Shown: positions 35,309-43,541 of the stretch, piece after piece | How the letters are laid out: each line of letters begins with the position of its first letter | Numbering within the stretch: the stretch's first letter is position 1 | Source of the DNA: Paracidobacterium acidisoli | GTDB lineage: Bacteria > Acidobacteriota > Terriglobia > Terriglobales > Acidobacteriaceae | Direction: 5' to 3' | DNA: 64,000 nucleotides | Assembly (NCBI RefSeq): GCF_003428625.2 | Contig: NZ_QVQT02000004.1 | Span: forward strand, 434,001-498,000 | The notes under the pieces: generated by a model | The model's database searches: none | Seen by the model: only the letters and a program-made list of their open reading frames with translations | Told to the model about the DNA's origin: nothing | Translations under genes and position numbers: made by a program

Positions 35309-36907
35309 TCAGAAGCTGGCTTCAAAGGCATGGAAGCGGCGTTCGAGCTCCCACTCCTGCTGCGCTTTTTCGCTTGACCGGACGAATTCCGCACATCTGC
35401 CGGCCGGTGTCTCATTGCCAACCTGTCCGCGGCATGCAGCCACCGGTGTGCCGAGTTTCTCCAGAGTGAACCGCTCCCACAGGCTTTCGCCGGGTAAAAA
35501 AGCATGCTCGACAGAGGCGCGCGCCATCTGTTTCAGGTCCCCATAGCTCAGCGGATACGTAACCGCTGCACGCACATATTCGTGCGTGAGATCGATGCGG
35601 GAAACACCTTCATCGTCCGTGGACAGTGCGACCGGCACGCCATATTTGCGATAGAGCATAAAGGGATGTTCGTTACCCTTGATATTCAGAATAACGTCAT
35701 TGCTGGTGAGATTGATTTCAACCAGAATATGTTTCGCCGCCATCTCCTTCAGCAGTTCGTACGGGCGATCCTCATACATCACATCCACACCATGCCCGAT
35801 GCGCTCCGCATGCCCCTGTTCGACCGCCGAACGAATGTGAAAGGTCAGCCCATCCGGCGGCACCATGCCCGGCGACAGCTCCCCGGCGTGCAGGCTGATG
35901 TGCACCTTCGGGTAAAAGCGATGCACCGCGTCCAGCATCTGCATCTGCAGACGATAGTCGCGCATGGAGATGTAACCGTCTTCGGGCTGGACGAAATTCA
36001 GGCCGGCGAACTGTGGATCGACGGAAGCCGTTTCGAGCCCCAGAATGACCTGCGCAAAGACCACAGCCGGCGGCATGCCGCGCAGAATCTGGTAAATATA
36101 GCGAACCTGTACATGGCATGCCGGCTCCGCGCCCGGATCGCCGCAATGTTCGAGAGCTTTGCGGTCGGCGTCCACACGGTCATACGTTGCCTGAATGGCG
36201 GGAATACTGTCGCGAATACCGCCATCGAGCAGCTTCTGCCGGTATGCAACGAAGTCACTGGTATAGCCGACCTTTTCCGCCAGCGCCGCAGCGCGGCTAA
36301 AATCCGGCGTATCCATTAACTCCAGATACTGCTCGTTCTGTGCCGCGCCGCGGGTGGCAACCTCATCCACCCATTCGGCCTTATGCCGCTTGTCTGTTCC
36401 TCCAAACCGGTCAAAAGTATCGAAGAAGTGATCGTGCCCGTCCTCTCCGGTCACCGGAATAAATGTGCGCATGGAAAATGCATCGATCAGTTCGTCATAT
36501 AAATGTTGATCGCTGGTGATGGTGCTTGCCGGAACCTCGCCCGTCGGGCACTCCGGCGTGCGCGTGGCGCGGTCGAAGCGCAGCAGGGTGGGGCTGACGC
36601 ACATTCCGTCTTCGCCTGCATCCTTAATAAATGTTTCGGCATAAACGGCTCCCGAAAGGTGAACATGCAAATCGCCACCTTTGGGCATGCGATACAAAAA
36701 CGCATGCAGCGCTGGCGGCCCATCATTGCGAGCGGCGTCGAAGGCGCGTGCGGCGCGTGCTTCGGCAGACGCGGCAGCCGCTCCGGTCGGCGCTTCAGCC
36801 AGAAGTGGCGATACAGCGAGGCAAAACAGAATAACGCCGGGCAGGATCAGACGCGAAACGGCAGAACAGGCAACCGCGGTCGGACAAATGCGGCGGAACA
36901 GGCGCAT
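35309..36907 (-). CDS. Exported adenosine-deaminase-like enzyme
   Basis: 532 aa from the ATG at 36907, chosen for its GAGGAACATCACT ribosome site and because it opens a signal peptide (LILPGVILFCLAVSPLLAEA). The metal-dependent deaminase motifs are complete: MPKGGDLHVHLSGA (His81 and His83), ISLHAGELSPGM with the catalytic His-Ala-Gly-Glu, ERIGHGVD, and VALSTDDEGVSR with the metal Asp pair. The extra N-terminal region and export signal recall secreted ADGF/CECR1-type adenosine deaminases, so it may scavenge extracellular adenosine or related purines. Substrate specificity is not proven. Confidence 0.87.
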   Translation of the reverse strand: MRLFRRICPTAVACSAVSRLILPGVILFCLAVSPLLAEAPTGAAAASAEARAARAFDAARNDGPPALHAFLYRMPKGGDLHVHLSGAVYAETFIKDAGEDGMCVSPTLLRFDRATRTPECPTGEVPASTITSDQHLYDELIDAFSMRTFIPVTGEDGHDHFFDTFDRFGGTDKRHKAEWVDEVATRGAAQNEQYLELMDTPDFSRAAALAEKVGYTSDFVAYRQKLLDGGIRDSIPAIQATYDRVDADRKALEHCGDPGAEPACHVQVRYIYQILRGMPPAVVFAQVILGLETASVDPQFAGLNFVQPEDGYISMRDYRLQMQMLDAVHRFYPKVHISLHAGELSPGMVPPDGLTFHIRSAVEQGHAERIGHGVDVMYEDRPYELLKEMAAKHILVEINLTSNDVILNIKGNEHPFMLYRKYGVPVALSTDDEGVSRIDLTHEYVRAAVTYPLSYGDLKQMARASVEHAFLPGESLWERFTLEKLGTPVAACRGQVGNETPAGRCAEFVRSSEKAQQEWELERRFHAFEASF

Positions 36908-37098
36908 AGTGATGTTCCTCGGGTTCTGAGGCTGTGCGTCAAGTGTATGGCATCCGCCGCGGCTCGCGGCGCATTTACCATTAGAGCGCTGATTGCTATA
37001 CTGGCTGAGGTTGTTTGAAAGGCAGGAGCCCTGTTCGGGCATTTCATTTGCCGTTTCAGGCGACTCTGCGGTGCTGCTTTAGACAGCGCCCCTTGGAT

Positions 37099-38967
37099 TC
37101 AGCATGAATTCCCAAGGCCAGATAGCTCAGTGGTAGAGCGCGGCCCTGAAAAGGCCGGCGTCGGCGGTTCGATCCCGTCTCTGGCCACCACCACCATTAC
37201 ACACCCGCGCCGTGTGCAAAGGCACTCGAACCAGTCCCTGGCCACCATCTGCATTACACTCTTTTTGCCTGCTTGACGGCCCATAGAAGCCTTGACCGCC
37301 AGGCTCATCCCCTCCCGATCCCCGCCGCACAGGTCAATTTCCCCGGAAACGTCGTAGACCGGGCCATCCTCCGTCACCCTGGGCGTCAGGACCAACCTTT
37401 CGATGTGGTTCGCTAGAATCTGCCGTGCCTTGCTCGGCTCCGAATCAAAGGCCAAATTGAAATCCAGCGCCTTTTCGGAAACGAAGTCTCGAATCAATTC
37501 CAACGAGAAGGCCAGATCGAGGGGTTGATTTGCCAACGCAAGGCGTTCATCAATCCTTTCAATCTCTGACTCGATCCCCGCCAGTTGGTGGAGCAGGGTC
37601 GAGGAATGGCCCATTTTAGCGATAGCTTCGCCCAGATTGACCGCCTGCCCTTTCAGTTCGCGGCGTTGATTGTGCAGGGTCGTCACCGTGTCCGCCGCCC
37701 TCAGTGTTTGCTCCTGTAGGTCTTTGAGCCGCTTCTGCAACCCGTCTTGAAATCGCGTCAGCGCATATTCGATGGCTTCCGTCTTCGAGATGCGGTCTTT
37801 CAGTCCCGCGATGAGCTGCGCCTCCAGCCGGTCCTGCCGGATCATTAGCCCGTTGGAGCATGTGCCACGGTAGCGGTGACTCGGACAGCCGTACTTAACA
37901 TAGCCACGCTTCCCCGAACCGGAAGCAATCACCAGCTTGGAGCCACAGACGCCGCAGATCAGAAGCCCGCTAAAGATATAGCGGCGGCTTCGCTCTGTCC
38001 GGGTGAATCCTCCCACATGCTTGCTTGTAAAGCGCTCCCCCACGAAACGAATCCGTTTCTGTACGCGCTCCCATAGCTCCTCGGTGACGATGCGCCATTC
38101 AGGAACATCGACCCGCTTCCATTCAGCCTGTGGACGCGGCCTGCTGGTCTTGCGGCCAGTCTCCGGGTTCCGTTCCTTCTTCGTCCGGTTCCAGACAAAG
38201 ACACCACGATAACGCTCGTTGCGAAGCATCTCGTGAAGCGAAGAGGTACACCACGCTCTTGTCAGTCGGTTCCGCGCAGGTTGAGGAGCCAGTACCCCTT
38301 CCGCGTTCAGTGTCTTGGCAATAGTCGTCTGACTGTTCCCGTCCGCATACATCTCAAAGATGCGCCGCACTACAGCGGCTTCTTCCTCGATAGGTTCCAG
38401 TTGCACACCGCTGACCGCGAACCTCCCATACTTACCGCTCCGGGTAGGATCTTCGATAGGGACGTTGCGGTATCCATAGCATTTGCCGCCAGGCTGAAAA
38501 CCCTTGAGTGCGCGGCCCTCTTGTCCCCTGTGTACCTTTTCGCCCAGGCTTACTAGGAACTGCTCATCCATCATGCCGTGCAGCGTCAGCAGAGGGCGCG
38601 AGGTTTTCTCTCTGCAATCCAATCGCTGTGCGACGGCATAGATAAATACACCGTGGTACTGAAGACTGTCATTCATCTTCAGGACATCGGGGAGATACCG
38701 CGCCAGCCGCGAGGTGTCGTCTACAACCAGACAATCGAACGGCGGCGGCGAAATCTTGGAAGCCGCTAAAAGCGATTGCAGCGCCTCTCTGCCCGCGAGA
38801 GTCGCCGCCGACCTTGCTTCGTCGCAGCGCACGAAATCCTCGACCACGACCCAACCCTGCTGATGGGCATATTCACGGCATCGCCGCAGTTGGTCTTCAA
38901 TGGACGTGAGCCTCTGTAAATCGGAGGAATATCGAGCGTAGATGGCACAACGCACAGTCGCATTCAT
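37099..38967 (-). CDS. Large serine recombinase (integrase)
   Basis: 622 aa; carries out site-specific strand exchange for integration and excision. Resolvase catalytic domain at residues about 5-150 (AIYARYSSDLQRLTSIEDQ, catalytic Ser about 14; DDTSRLAR near 81), recombinase domain about 165-300 (GKCYGYRNV, MLRNERYRGVFVWNRT), zinc ribbon about 335-375 (CGVCGSKL then CPSHRYRGTC), coiled coil about 395-470. The last 20-odd residues (RDGIEPPTPAFSGPRSTTEL) are read from the antisense of tRNA-Phe, so the native end was replaced or extended by insertion. The start ATG at 38967 overlaps the stop of a small upstream gene by 4 nt. Confidence 0.93.
   Translation of the reverse strand: MNATVRCAIYARYSSDLQRLTSIEDQLRRCREYAHQQGWVVVEDFVRCDEARSAATLAGREALQSLLAASKISPPPFDCLVVDDTSRLARYLPDVLKMNDSLQYHGVFIYAVAQRLDCREKTSRPLLTLHGMMDEQFLVSLGEKVHRGQEGRALKGFQPGGKCYGYRNVPIEDPTRSGKYGRFAVSGVQLEPIEEEAAVVRRIFEMYADGNSQTTIAKTLNAEGVLAPQPARNRLTRAWCTSSLHEMLRNERYRGVFVWNRTKKERNPETGRKTSRPRPQAEWKRVDVPEWRIVTEELWERVQKRIRFVGERFTSKHVGGFTRTERSRRYIFSGLLICGVCGSKLVIASGSGKRGYVKYGCPSHRYRGTCSNGLMIRQDRLEAQLIAGLKDRISKTEAIEYALTRFQDGLQKRLKDLQEQTLRAADTVTTLHNQRRELKGQAVNLGEAIAKMGHSSTLLHQLAGIESEIERIDERLALANQPLDLAFSLELIRDFVSEKALDFNLAFDSEPSKARQILANHIERLVLTPRVTEDGPVYDVSGEIDLCGGDREGMSLAVKASMGRQAGKKSVMQMVARDWFECLCTRRGCVMVVVARDGIEPPTPAFSGPRSTTELSGLGNSC
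37116..37190 (+). tRNA. tRNA-Phe (anticodon GAA), insertion site of the element
   Basis: Cloverleaf on the plus strand: acceptor GGCCAGA/TCTGGCC, D-arm GCTCAGTGGTAGAGC, anticodon stem CGGCC/GGCCG with loop CTGAAAA giving anticodon GAA, T-arm with GGTTCGATCCC, discriminator A and encoded CCA (37188-37190). The gene lies wholly inside the antisense 3' end of the serine recombinase frame, and its 3' end marks the left end of the conjugative element. Confidence 0.95.
37181..37259. repeat. Imperfect direct repeats at the tRNA-Phe 3' end (candidate attL)
   Basis: 37181-37202 and 37238-37259 are 22-bp copies identical at 19 positions, both containing CTGGCCACCA, the tRNA 3' end with CCA. The offset is 57 bp. 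They make the recombinase C-terminus repeat itself (VARDWFE / VARDGIE). This may be a pair of crossover sites or the mark of two successive insertions. Confidence 0.6.
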
Positions 38968-39185
38968 GGGGTCGAGTTTAACTCGGTATCGGGTTGAAAT
39001 TCGCCCGTCGATGAGTCTTTTTTAGCCTTTGATGCTGGCCCATATTGACGCAGGAATTCTTCAATCAACATAGGCACAATCAGCTCATCAATTAGGTCTT
39101 TCACGAGCGCGTCGATAGGGGAGGCGGATTCTGTTGCCGCCAGAGATGAGGCTTCAATCCGACTTTTCCGCGTTGCTCGTGCCAT
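38964..39185 (-). CDS. Small protein coupled to the recombinase
   Basis: 73 aa from the ATG at 39185, with a GGATGGGG ahead of it; a GTG at 39224 would add 13 residues. Basic N-terminus (MARATRKSRIEAS), a likely amphipathic helix in the middle (PIDALVKDLIDELIVPMLIE) and a polar tail. No family recognised. The stop overlaps the recombinase ATG (ATGA), so the two are made together; a recombination directionality factor or regulator would fit the place, but nothing in the sequence proves it. Confidence 0.6.
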   Translation of the reverse strand: MARATRKSRIEASSLAATESASPIDALVKDLIDELIVPMLIEEFLRQYGPASKAKKDSSTGEFQPDTELNSTP

Positions 39186-39364
39186 GCCCCATCCTGAAAG
39201 CGACCCGGTAAGTGAGCGCCTCACAATGGAGCGTAGGAGAACTTCCTATCTTCCTCCCCGAAGATTTTTGCGTGTGATTGCCCGACAGGAGAACCAAACC
39301 ACCTACAAAAGGGCGTTATGTACGTCCCTGCCAGCTCTTACTAAAAGCAAGCCGTGGAAATGAC

Positions 39365-39420
39365 AGAGTGTGGAAAGCATGGAAAGCCATAAAACCGGCT
39401 TTCCACCCTTCCCACACTCT
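39365..39420. repeat. Long inverted repeat upstream of virB2
   Basis: 24-bp arms (39365-39388 and 39397-39420) match at 21 positions around an 8-nt loop. A second, perfect 8-bp inverted repeat, GAAATCCC/GGGATTTC, follows at 39424-39442, and GTGGAAA/TTCCCAC-like words recur through 39361-39455. The interval 39240-39657 holds no gene. Possible roles are an operator array for the transfer operon, an oriT, or an attenuator. Confidence 0.75.
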
Positions 39421-39657
39421 TTGGAAATCCCGTTGGGATTTCACACATTCCCACCGCTTTCGACGGCGGTTCATATCTTTGATAAGACCGAACACTTACA
39501 CAACAGCCAACCGCAACGGCTGACAAATCGGCTTCTCCTGTCAGGAAATACCGACGAAAACGATTCCCGTCGCAGGTCCAATTTCCGACCTACCTTCACA
39601 TTCAGCGCCCCGCCGAAATGCTTCGTCAGGCAGCCATTTCACAAAGGAGAACTGTTT

Positions 39658-39987
39658 ATGAAGGTGCGTTATCGCCTCAAAATCCCTCGTATCCACCGGG
39701 CGCTTAAGCGTCCCCTCACCCTGCTTGCCCCGGCGCTTCTCGCGCTAACCGCGCTGCCTGTGTATGCCCAAAGCAGCAGCGATCCGTGGGACAACGCAGT
39801 GAATGTCCTGAAGACCGCTTTTACCGGAACCATCGCTACGGGATTGTCGCTGGTCGCCATTGTCGTCGGCGGCTTGATGTTCGCCTATGGCGAAGGCCAG
39901 AGCAAGAAAACCCTTGCTGGCATCGTGTTTGGCGTGGGTATGGCTATAGGCGCGGTGAATTTTATGAGCTGGCTGTTCCCAAGCTAG
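39658..39987 (+). CDS. virB2: VirB2/TrbC-like conjugative pilin
   Basis: 109 aa, major pilus subunit of the mating channel. The ATG at 39658 has AAAGGAGA 8 nt upstream. A long basic signal peptide (residues about 1-38) ends PVYAQ; the mature protein has two membrane helices, TIATGLSLVAIVVGGLMFAY and LAGIVFGVGMAIGAVNFMSW, with a short basic turn (GEGQSKKT) between them, the standard layout of VirB2 and TrbC. First gene of the transfer operon. Confidence 0.88.
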   Translation: MKVRYRLKIPRIHRALKRPLTLLAPALLALTALPVYAQSSSDPWDNAVNVLKTAFTGTIATGLSLVAIVVGGLMFAYGEGQSKKTLAGIVFGVGMAIGAVNFMSWLFPS

Positions 39988-40001
39988 AGAGGAGGTGATC
40001 C

Positions 40002-40316
40002 ATGTCTCAGTCAGCGGATAGCAGGGTGAGTCCGGTGTTCAAGGCCATGAACCGCCCGCTGACTGTCCTGGGAGCGGAGCGACGGTTGTTCTTCGTCGCT
40101 CTGATCTCGGGAGGTGCGATCTTCTCCCTTTTGCATTCTCTCATAGGCGGAATCGTCCTGTTCATCGTTGGCGTGGTGATCGCCCGGCGTGCCACCAAAT
40201 ACGACGTGGAGATTCTGCGCGTGCTTTTCAACTCCAGCAAATTTCGCCGACGCTACGACCCGATGAAATGGCAGGCCACAGAGATACGCATAACGAGGCG
40301 CGATGTTCAAGGTTGA
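40002..40316 (+). CDS. virB3: VirB3/TrbD-like inner-membrane component
   Basis: 104 aa with two adjacent membrane helices near residues 30-65 (RLFFVALISGGAIFSLLHSL and IGGIVLFIVGVVIA). Preceded by an almost ideal ribosome site, GGAGGTGATCC. Its position between the pilin and the VirB4 ATPase, and the 14-nt overlap with virB4, fit VirB3, which recruits VirB4 to the inner membrane. Confidence 0.85.
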   Translation: MSQSADSRVSPVFKAMNRPLTVLGAERRLFFVALISGGAIFSLLHSLIGGIVLFIVGVVIARRATKYDVEILRVLFNSSKFRRRYDPMKWQATEIRITRRDVQG

Positions 40317-42789
40317 GCACATCACGAAGGATTGGAAGGAGGCAGGCTCCCTCCAGGCACACATCAACCTGTACGGCTTTTGGGATGAGCATTGCTTTCT
40401 GACCAAGACCGGCGACATGGGCGCTGCTCTGCGTATCGGAGGCATCGACTACGAAAGCCTCGACCATGCCGGACGTGATTATGCGGTGAAGCGGCTGGAG
40501 GCAGCCTTCCGCTCCCTCGATGATAAGTGTCGCCTGTACCAGATTCTTTTCAAGCACAACCGGCCCGCGATACCACACGCCGAGTATGACAACCCTTTAG
40601 TACGTGCGGCTGTCGAGCAGCGTAGCGCCTTTCTTCAATCGAAGGCCGACCGGCTCTACAGCATTGAAATCTTCTGGATCGTCATGGTCGATGGCAACTA
40701 TGCCAAGACCGGCCTGCTCCATGCGCTGTCCCAGCTTACGAAATCTCCACGCGCAGGCATGAAGGAATTGAAATCGCTCTTTGCCGGTAAGCAGCAACGC
40801 ACGCTGCTGTATGAGCAGATCGAGCGTGACCGGCTGTTATTGCAGCAGAAGGTACAGAGTTTGAGTGGGCAGTTAAACGACCTTACTACGGTCGAACTGC
40901 TAGGGGCGGAGAAGACCTTCCGGCTTGTCCGGCGTCTCGTAAACTTCCGCCCCTCAAAGATCAACGACGCGCCCCTGTGCGGGGCACGCCATCTCGACTG
41001 GCAGGTATGCGACTCGGAGCTGGAGGCGCATCGCGGCCACCTGCGAATGGATGACGATTATCTCCGCGTCCTGACCCTGAAAGAGCTCCCCGGCGAAACG
41101 CGGCCCTTAATCCTCAATGGCCTGCTCGACATACCGGCGAACTTTCATGTCGTCACGGAGTGGCACCCCGTAGACAATGCGAAGGCCCGCAAGGAAATCG
41201 CCTCACGCCGCCGCCATCATCACAATTCCAAAACCAGCTTCGTATCGAACTTGCAGGACCGTGAGAATACTGGGAACCAGGACAACCTCGTAGACGACTC
41301 CAAAGCCGCCGCAGTCGCGGAACTCGGTAATGCCCTCACAGCGATGGGCATGGAGGGTAAGAGCTTCGGAGAGTTCACGCTTTCCGTCGTGGTCTACGAC
41401 CAGGACCGGGCAAAGGTTGAACGGGCTGTAGCCGAGTTTCAAAAGCTGTTCACGCAGCACGACGGCCTGCTCTATGAGGAACGCTACAACCTGCTCAATG
41501 CGTTCTTTGCGACGGTCCCAGGCAATCGCCAATTCAACCTTCGCAAACAGTGGGCGCTCAATTCCAACTACGCCGACTTGTCATTTCTCTTTACCGTCGA
41601 TACCGGCAAGCAATGGAATCCGCATCTCGAACGCGAGTATCTCGCTGTTCTCGAATCAATGCACGGCTCCCCGTATTACCTCAACATGCACTCGGGCGAC
41701 GTAGCCCACACGCTGATGCTTGGGGCAACCGGGGCTGGTAAGAGCTTCTGTGCATCAACCATCATTCAGTCCGCGCAGAAATATGAACCGCTGACGTTCA
41801 TCTTCGACCTCGGCGGAAGCTATGAAACGCTGACTCGCGCCTTCGGCGGATCGTATCTGAATGTCGGCCTGAAAAATCCCGGCTTCAGTATCAATCCGTT
41901 CTCCCTGGAGCCGACGCACGAGAACCTTAATTTTCTGTACCTGTTCCTGCGCGTGCTCATCGAGGCAGGCGGACGTTATGAGCTGACCACCGCCGATGAA
42001 AAGGCGCTCTACGCCGGGCTGGAACGTATCTATAAACTGCCCCGCGAGATTCGGACGTTGACCAACTTCGCGTCCATCCTCGGCCCGTTGGGAGAGCGGC
42101 TGCACCGCTGGACGCAGGCCGGGCAGTTCGGCTACCTCTTCGACAACGTAGAGGACACGCTGACGTTCTCACGCTTCCAGACATTCAACTTCGATGGCTG
42201 GAGTGATTACCCCGACATTCTGGAGCCGTTGTTGTTTTATGTCTTGCAGCGTGCATCGTCCGAGATCGAGAGGCCGGAAAACACCGGCATCTTCAAAATC
42301 TTCCTGATTGATGAGGCTTGGATCTTCCTTAAGAACCAGATTATCCGCGCATGGATCATCCGCGCAGAGCGGACGTGGCGCAAGAAGAATGGTGCGATGG
42401 TGCTGGCTACGCAGTCGGTCGTGGAGCTGGCAGCCTCCGACATGCTGCACGTCGTCAACGAGTCCTGCCCCACCAAGATATTTCTTGCCAATCCCAACAT
42501 CGACCGCAAGCTCTATTCCGAAGTCTTCCAGTTGAACGACACCCAGCTTGAGTTGCTGGAATCGCTAGTGCCCAAGCGTGAGCTGCTGCTGATACAGCCG
42601 GAAGGCACCAAAAAGCTGGTGCTCGAAGTCGATGCGCTTGGCTACTGGACGGCGACAAACAACGCCCGCGACAACCTCCGCAGACAGGATTACTTCAACC
42701 GCTTCGGCCCGGAGCAGGGACTTCTGCGCTTGGCCGAGGACTACCCCAACCCCACTAACCCAACACGCGATAACAAGGAGGCTGCATGA
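40303..42789 (+). CDS. virB4: VirB4/TrbE conjugative ATPase
   Basis: 828 aa cytoplasmic/inner-membrane ATPase that powers pilus assembly and substrate transfer. Walker A is GATGAGKS at residues 474-481 and Walker B is FLIDEAW with Asp670-Glu671. The N-terminal half (residues about 1-420) is the VirB4 membrane-association domain (CagE/TrbE type). Length is standard. The stop overlaps the virB9 ATG (ATGA). Confidence 0.95.
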   Translation: MFKVEHITKDWKEAGSLQAHINLYGFWDEHCFLTKTGDMGAALRIGGIDYESLDHAGRDYAVKRLEAAFRSLDDKCRLYQILFKHNRPAIPHAEYDNPLVRAAVEQRSAFLQSKADRLYSIEIFWIVMVDGNYAKTGLLHALSQLTKSPRAGMKELKSLFAGKQQRTLLYEQIERDRLLLQQKVQSLSGQLNDLTTVELLGAEKTFRLVRRLVNFRPSKINDAPLCGARHLDWQVCDSELEAHRGHLRMDDDYLRVLTLKELPGETRPLILNGLLDIPANFHVVTEWHPVDNAKARKEIASRRRHHHNSKTSFVSNLQDRENTGNQDNLVDDSKAAAVAELGNALTAMGMEGKSFGEFTLSVVVYDQDRAKVERAVAEFQKLFTQHDGLLYEERYNLLNAFFATVPGNRQFNLRKQWALNSNYADLSFLFTVDTGKQWNPHLEREYLAVLESMHGSPYYLNMHSGDVAHTLMLGATGAGKSFCASTIIQSAQKYEPLTFIFDLGGSYETLTRAFGGSYLNVGLKNPGFSINPFSLEPTHENLNFLYLFLRVLIEAGGRYELTTADEKALYAGLERIYKLPREIRTLTNFASILGPLGERLHRWTQAGQFGYLFDNVEDTLTFSRFQTFNFDGWSDYPDILEPLLFYVLQRASSEIERPENTGIFKIFLIDEAWIFLKNQIIRAWIIRAERTWRKKNGAMVLATQSVVELAASDMLHVVNESCPTKIFLANPNIDRKLYSEVFQLNDTQLELLESLVPKRELLLIQPEGTKKLVLEVDALGYWTATNNARDNLRRQDYFNRFGPEQGLLRLAEDYPNPTNPTRDNKEAA

Positions 42790-43538
42790 ACCGTTTCCCT
42801 ATCTTTCCTTTGGTGCTTGGCCTGGTTGCTACCGTTGCCCACGGTCAGCAATCGGCCCGCATCGTGAAGTACCACGCCAACGACATTGTGAGCATCCGCG
42901 CAAAGATGCGCTACACCACCCTGATTCAGTTGCCAGCCACCGAGAAGATTCTCGAAGTCGCTACCGGAGATAAAGATTTCTGGATCATCGACACGGTACA
43001 GAACTATTGCTTTTTGCACCCCGCCAAAGAAGGCATCCACTCCAACCTGAATCTCATTACCGACAAGGGCAGCGTGTACTCGTTCACGCTCAACGACGAT
43101 GAAAGCACCGATCCCGATCTAAAAGTCGTCATTGAGCCGTCAGACCCTTCTTCGCTCGCCGCCGCTAACGGCGTCAGCCACCTCGTGCCAGCCGGTGAGA
43201 TCGAAGTAGCCCGCGTCCAGATGCAGGCTGCTCAGACCCGCGCGGCGAATGCCGTAGAGCAGTTTCGCGCCGAGTACCCCGTAAAGGCGTTGAAGTTCGA
43301 CTACACCTTCCACAATGAAAGCCCCTTCGATGTGGCGGCCATCTATCACGATGACAAGTTCACCTATATCAAGTCGTCGGCCTCGGAGAAGTTCTCCATC
43401 TATGAACTGAAAGACAAAAAGCCCGACCTCATTACCTTCCAGTTGCAGGACGGCACCTACATCATTCCCACGGTGGTCGATAAGGGATACCTCCAGATCG
43501 GCAAGCACAAGCTCGACTTTGAGCGGAAAGCGCAGTAG
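42786..43538 (+). CDS. virB9: VirB9/TrbG-like channel protein
   Basis: 250 aa, exported (signal MNRFPIFPLVLGLVATVAHG). The N-terminal beta domain (ARIVKYHANDIVSIRAKMRY, TLIQLPATEKILEVATGD) and the C-terminal OMC-binding part (FDYTFHNESPFDVAAIYHDD, FTYIK) match the VirB9/TrbG/CagX family. It contributes to the outer-membrane core ring with VirB10. No VirB7 lipoprotein gene accompanies it, as in many Trb-type systems. Confidence 0.88.
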   Translation: MNRFPIFPLVLGLVATVAHGQQSARIVKYHANDIVSIRAKMRYTTLIQLPATEKILEVATGDKDFWIIDTVQNYCFLHPAKEGIHSNLNLITDKGSVYSFTLNDDESTDPDLKVVIEPSDPSSLAAANGVSHLVPAGEIEVARVQMQAAQTRAANAVEQFRAEYPVKALKFDYTFHNESPFDVAAIYHDDKFTYIKSSASEKFSIYELKDKKPDLITFQLQDGTYIIPTVVDKGYLQIGKHKLDFERKAQ

Positions 43539-43541
43539 GTG

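Noticed and set aside
39370-39657. Upstream in-frame extension of virB2
   Set aside because: The extension reads through the inverted repeats and shows no protein pattern; the ATG at 39658 has a strong ribosome site and a proper signal peptide.
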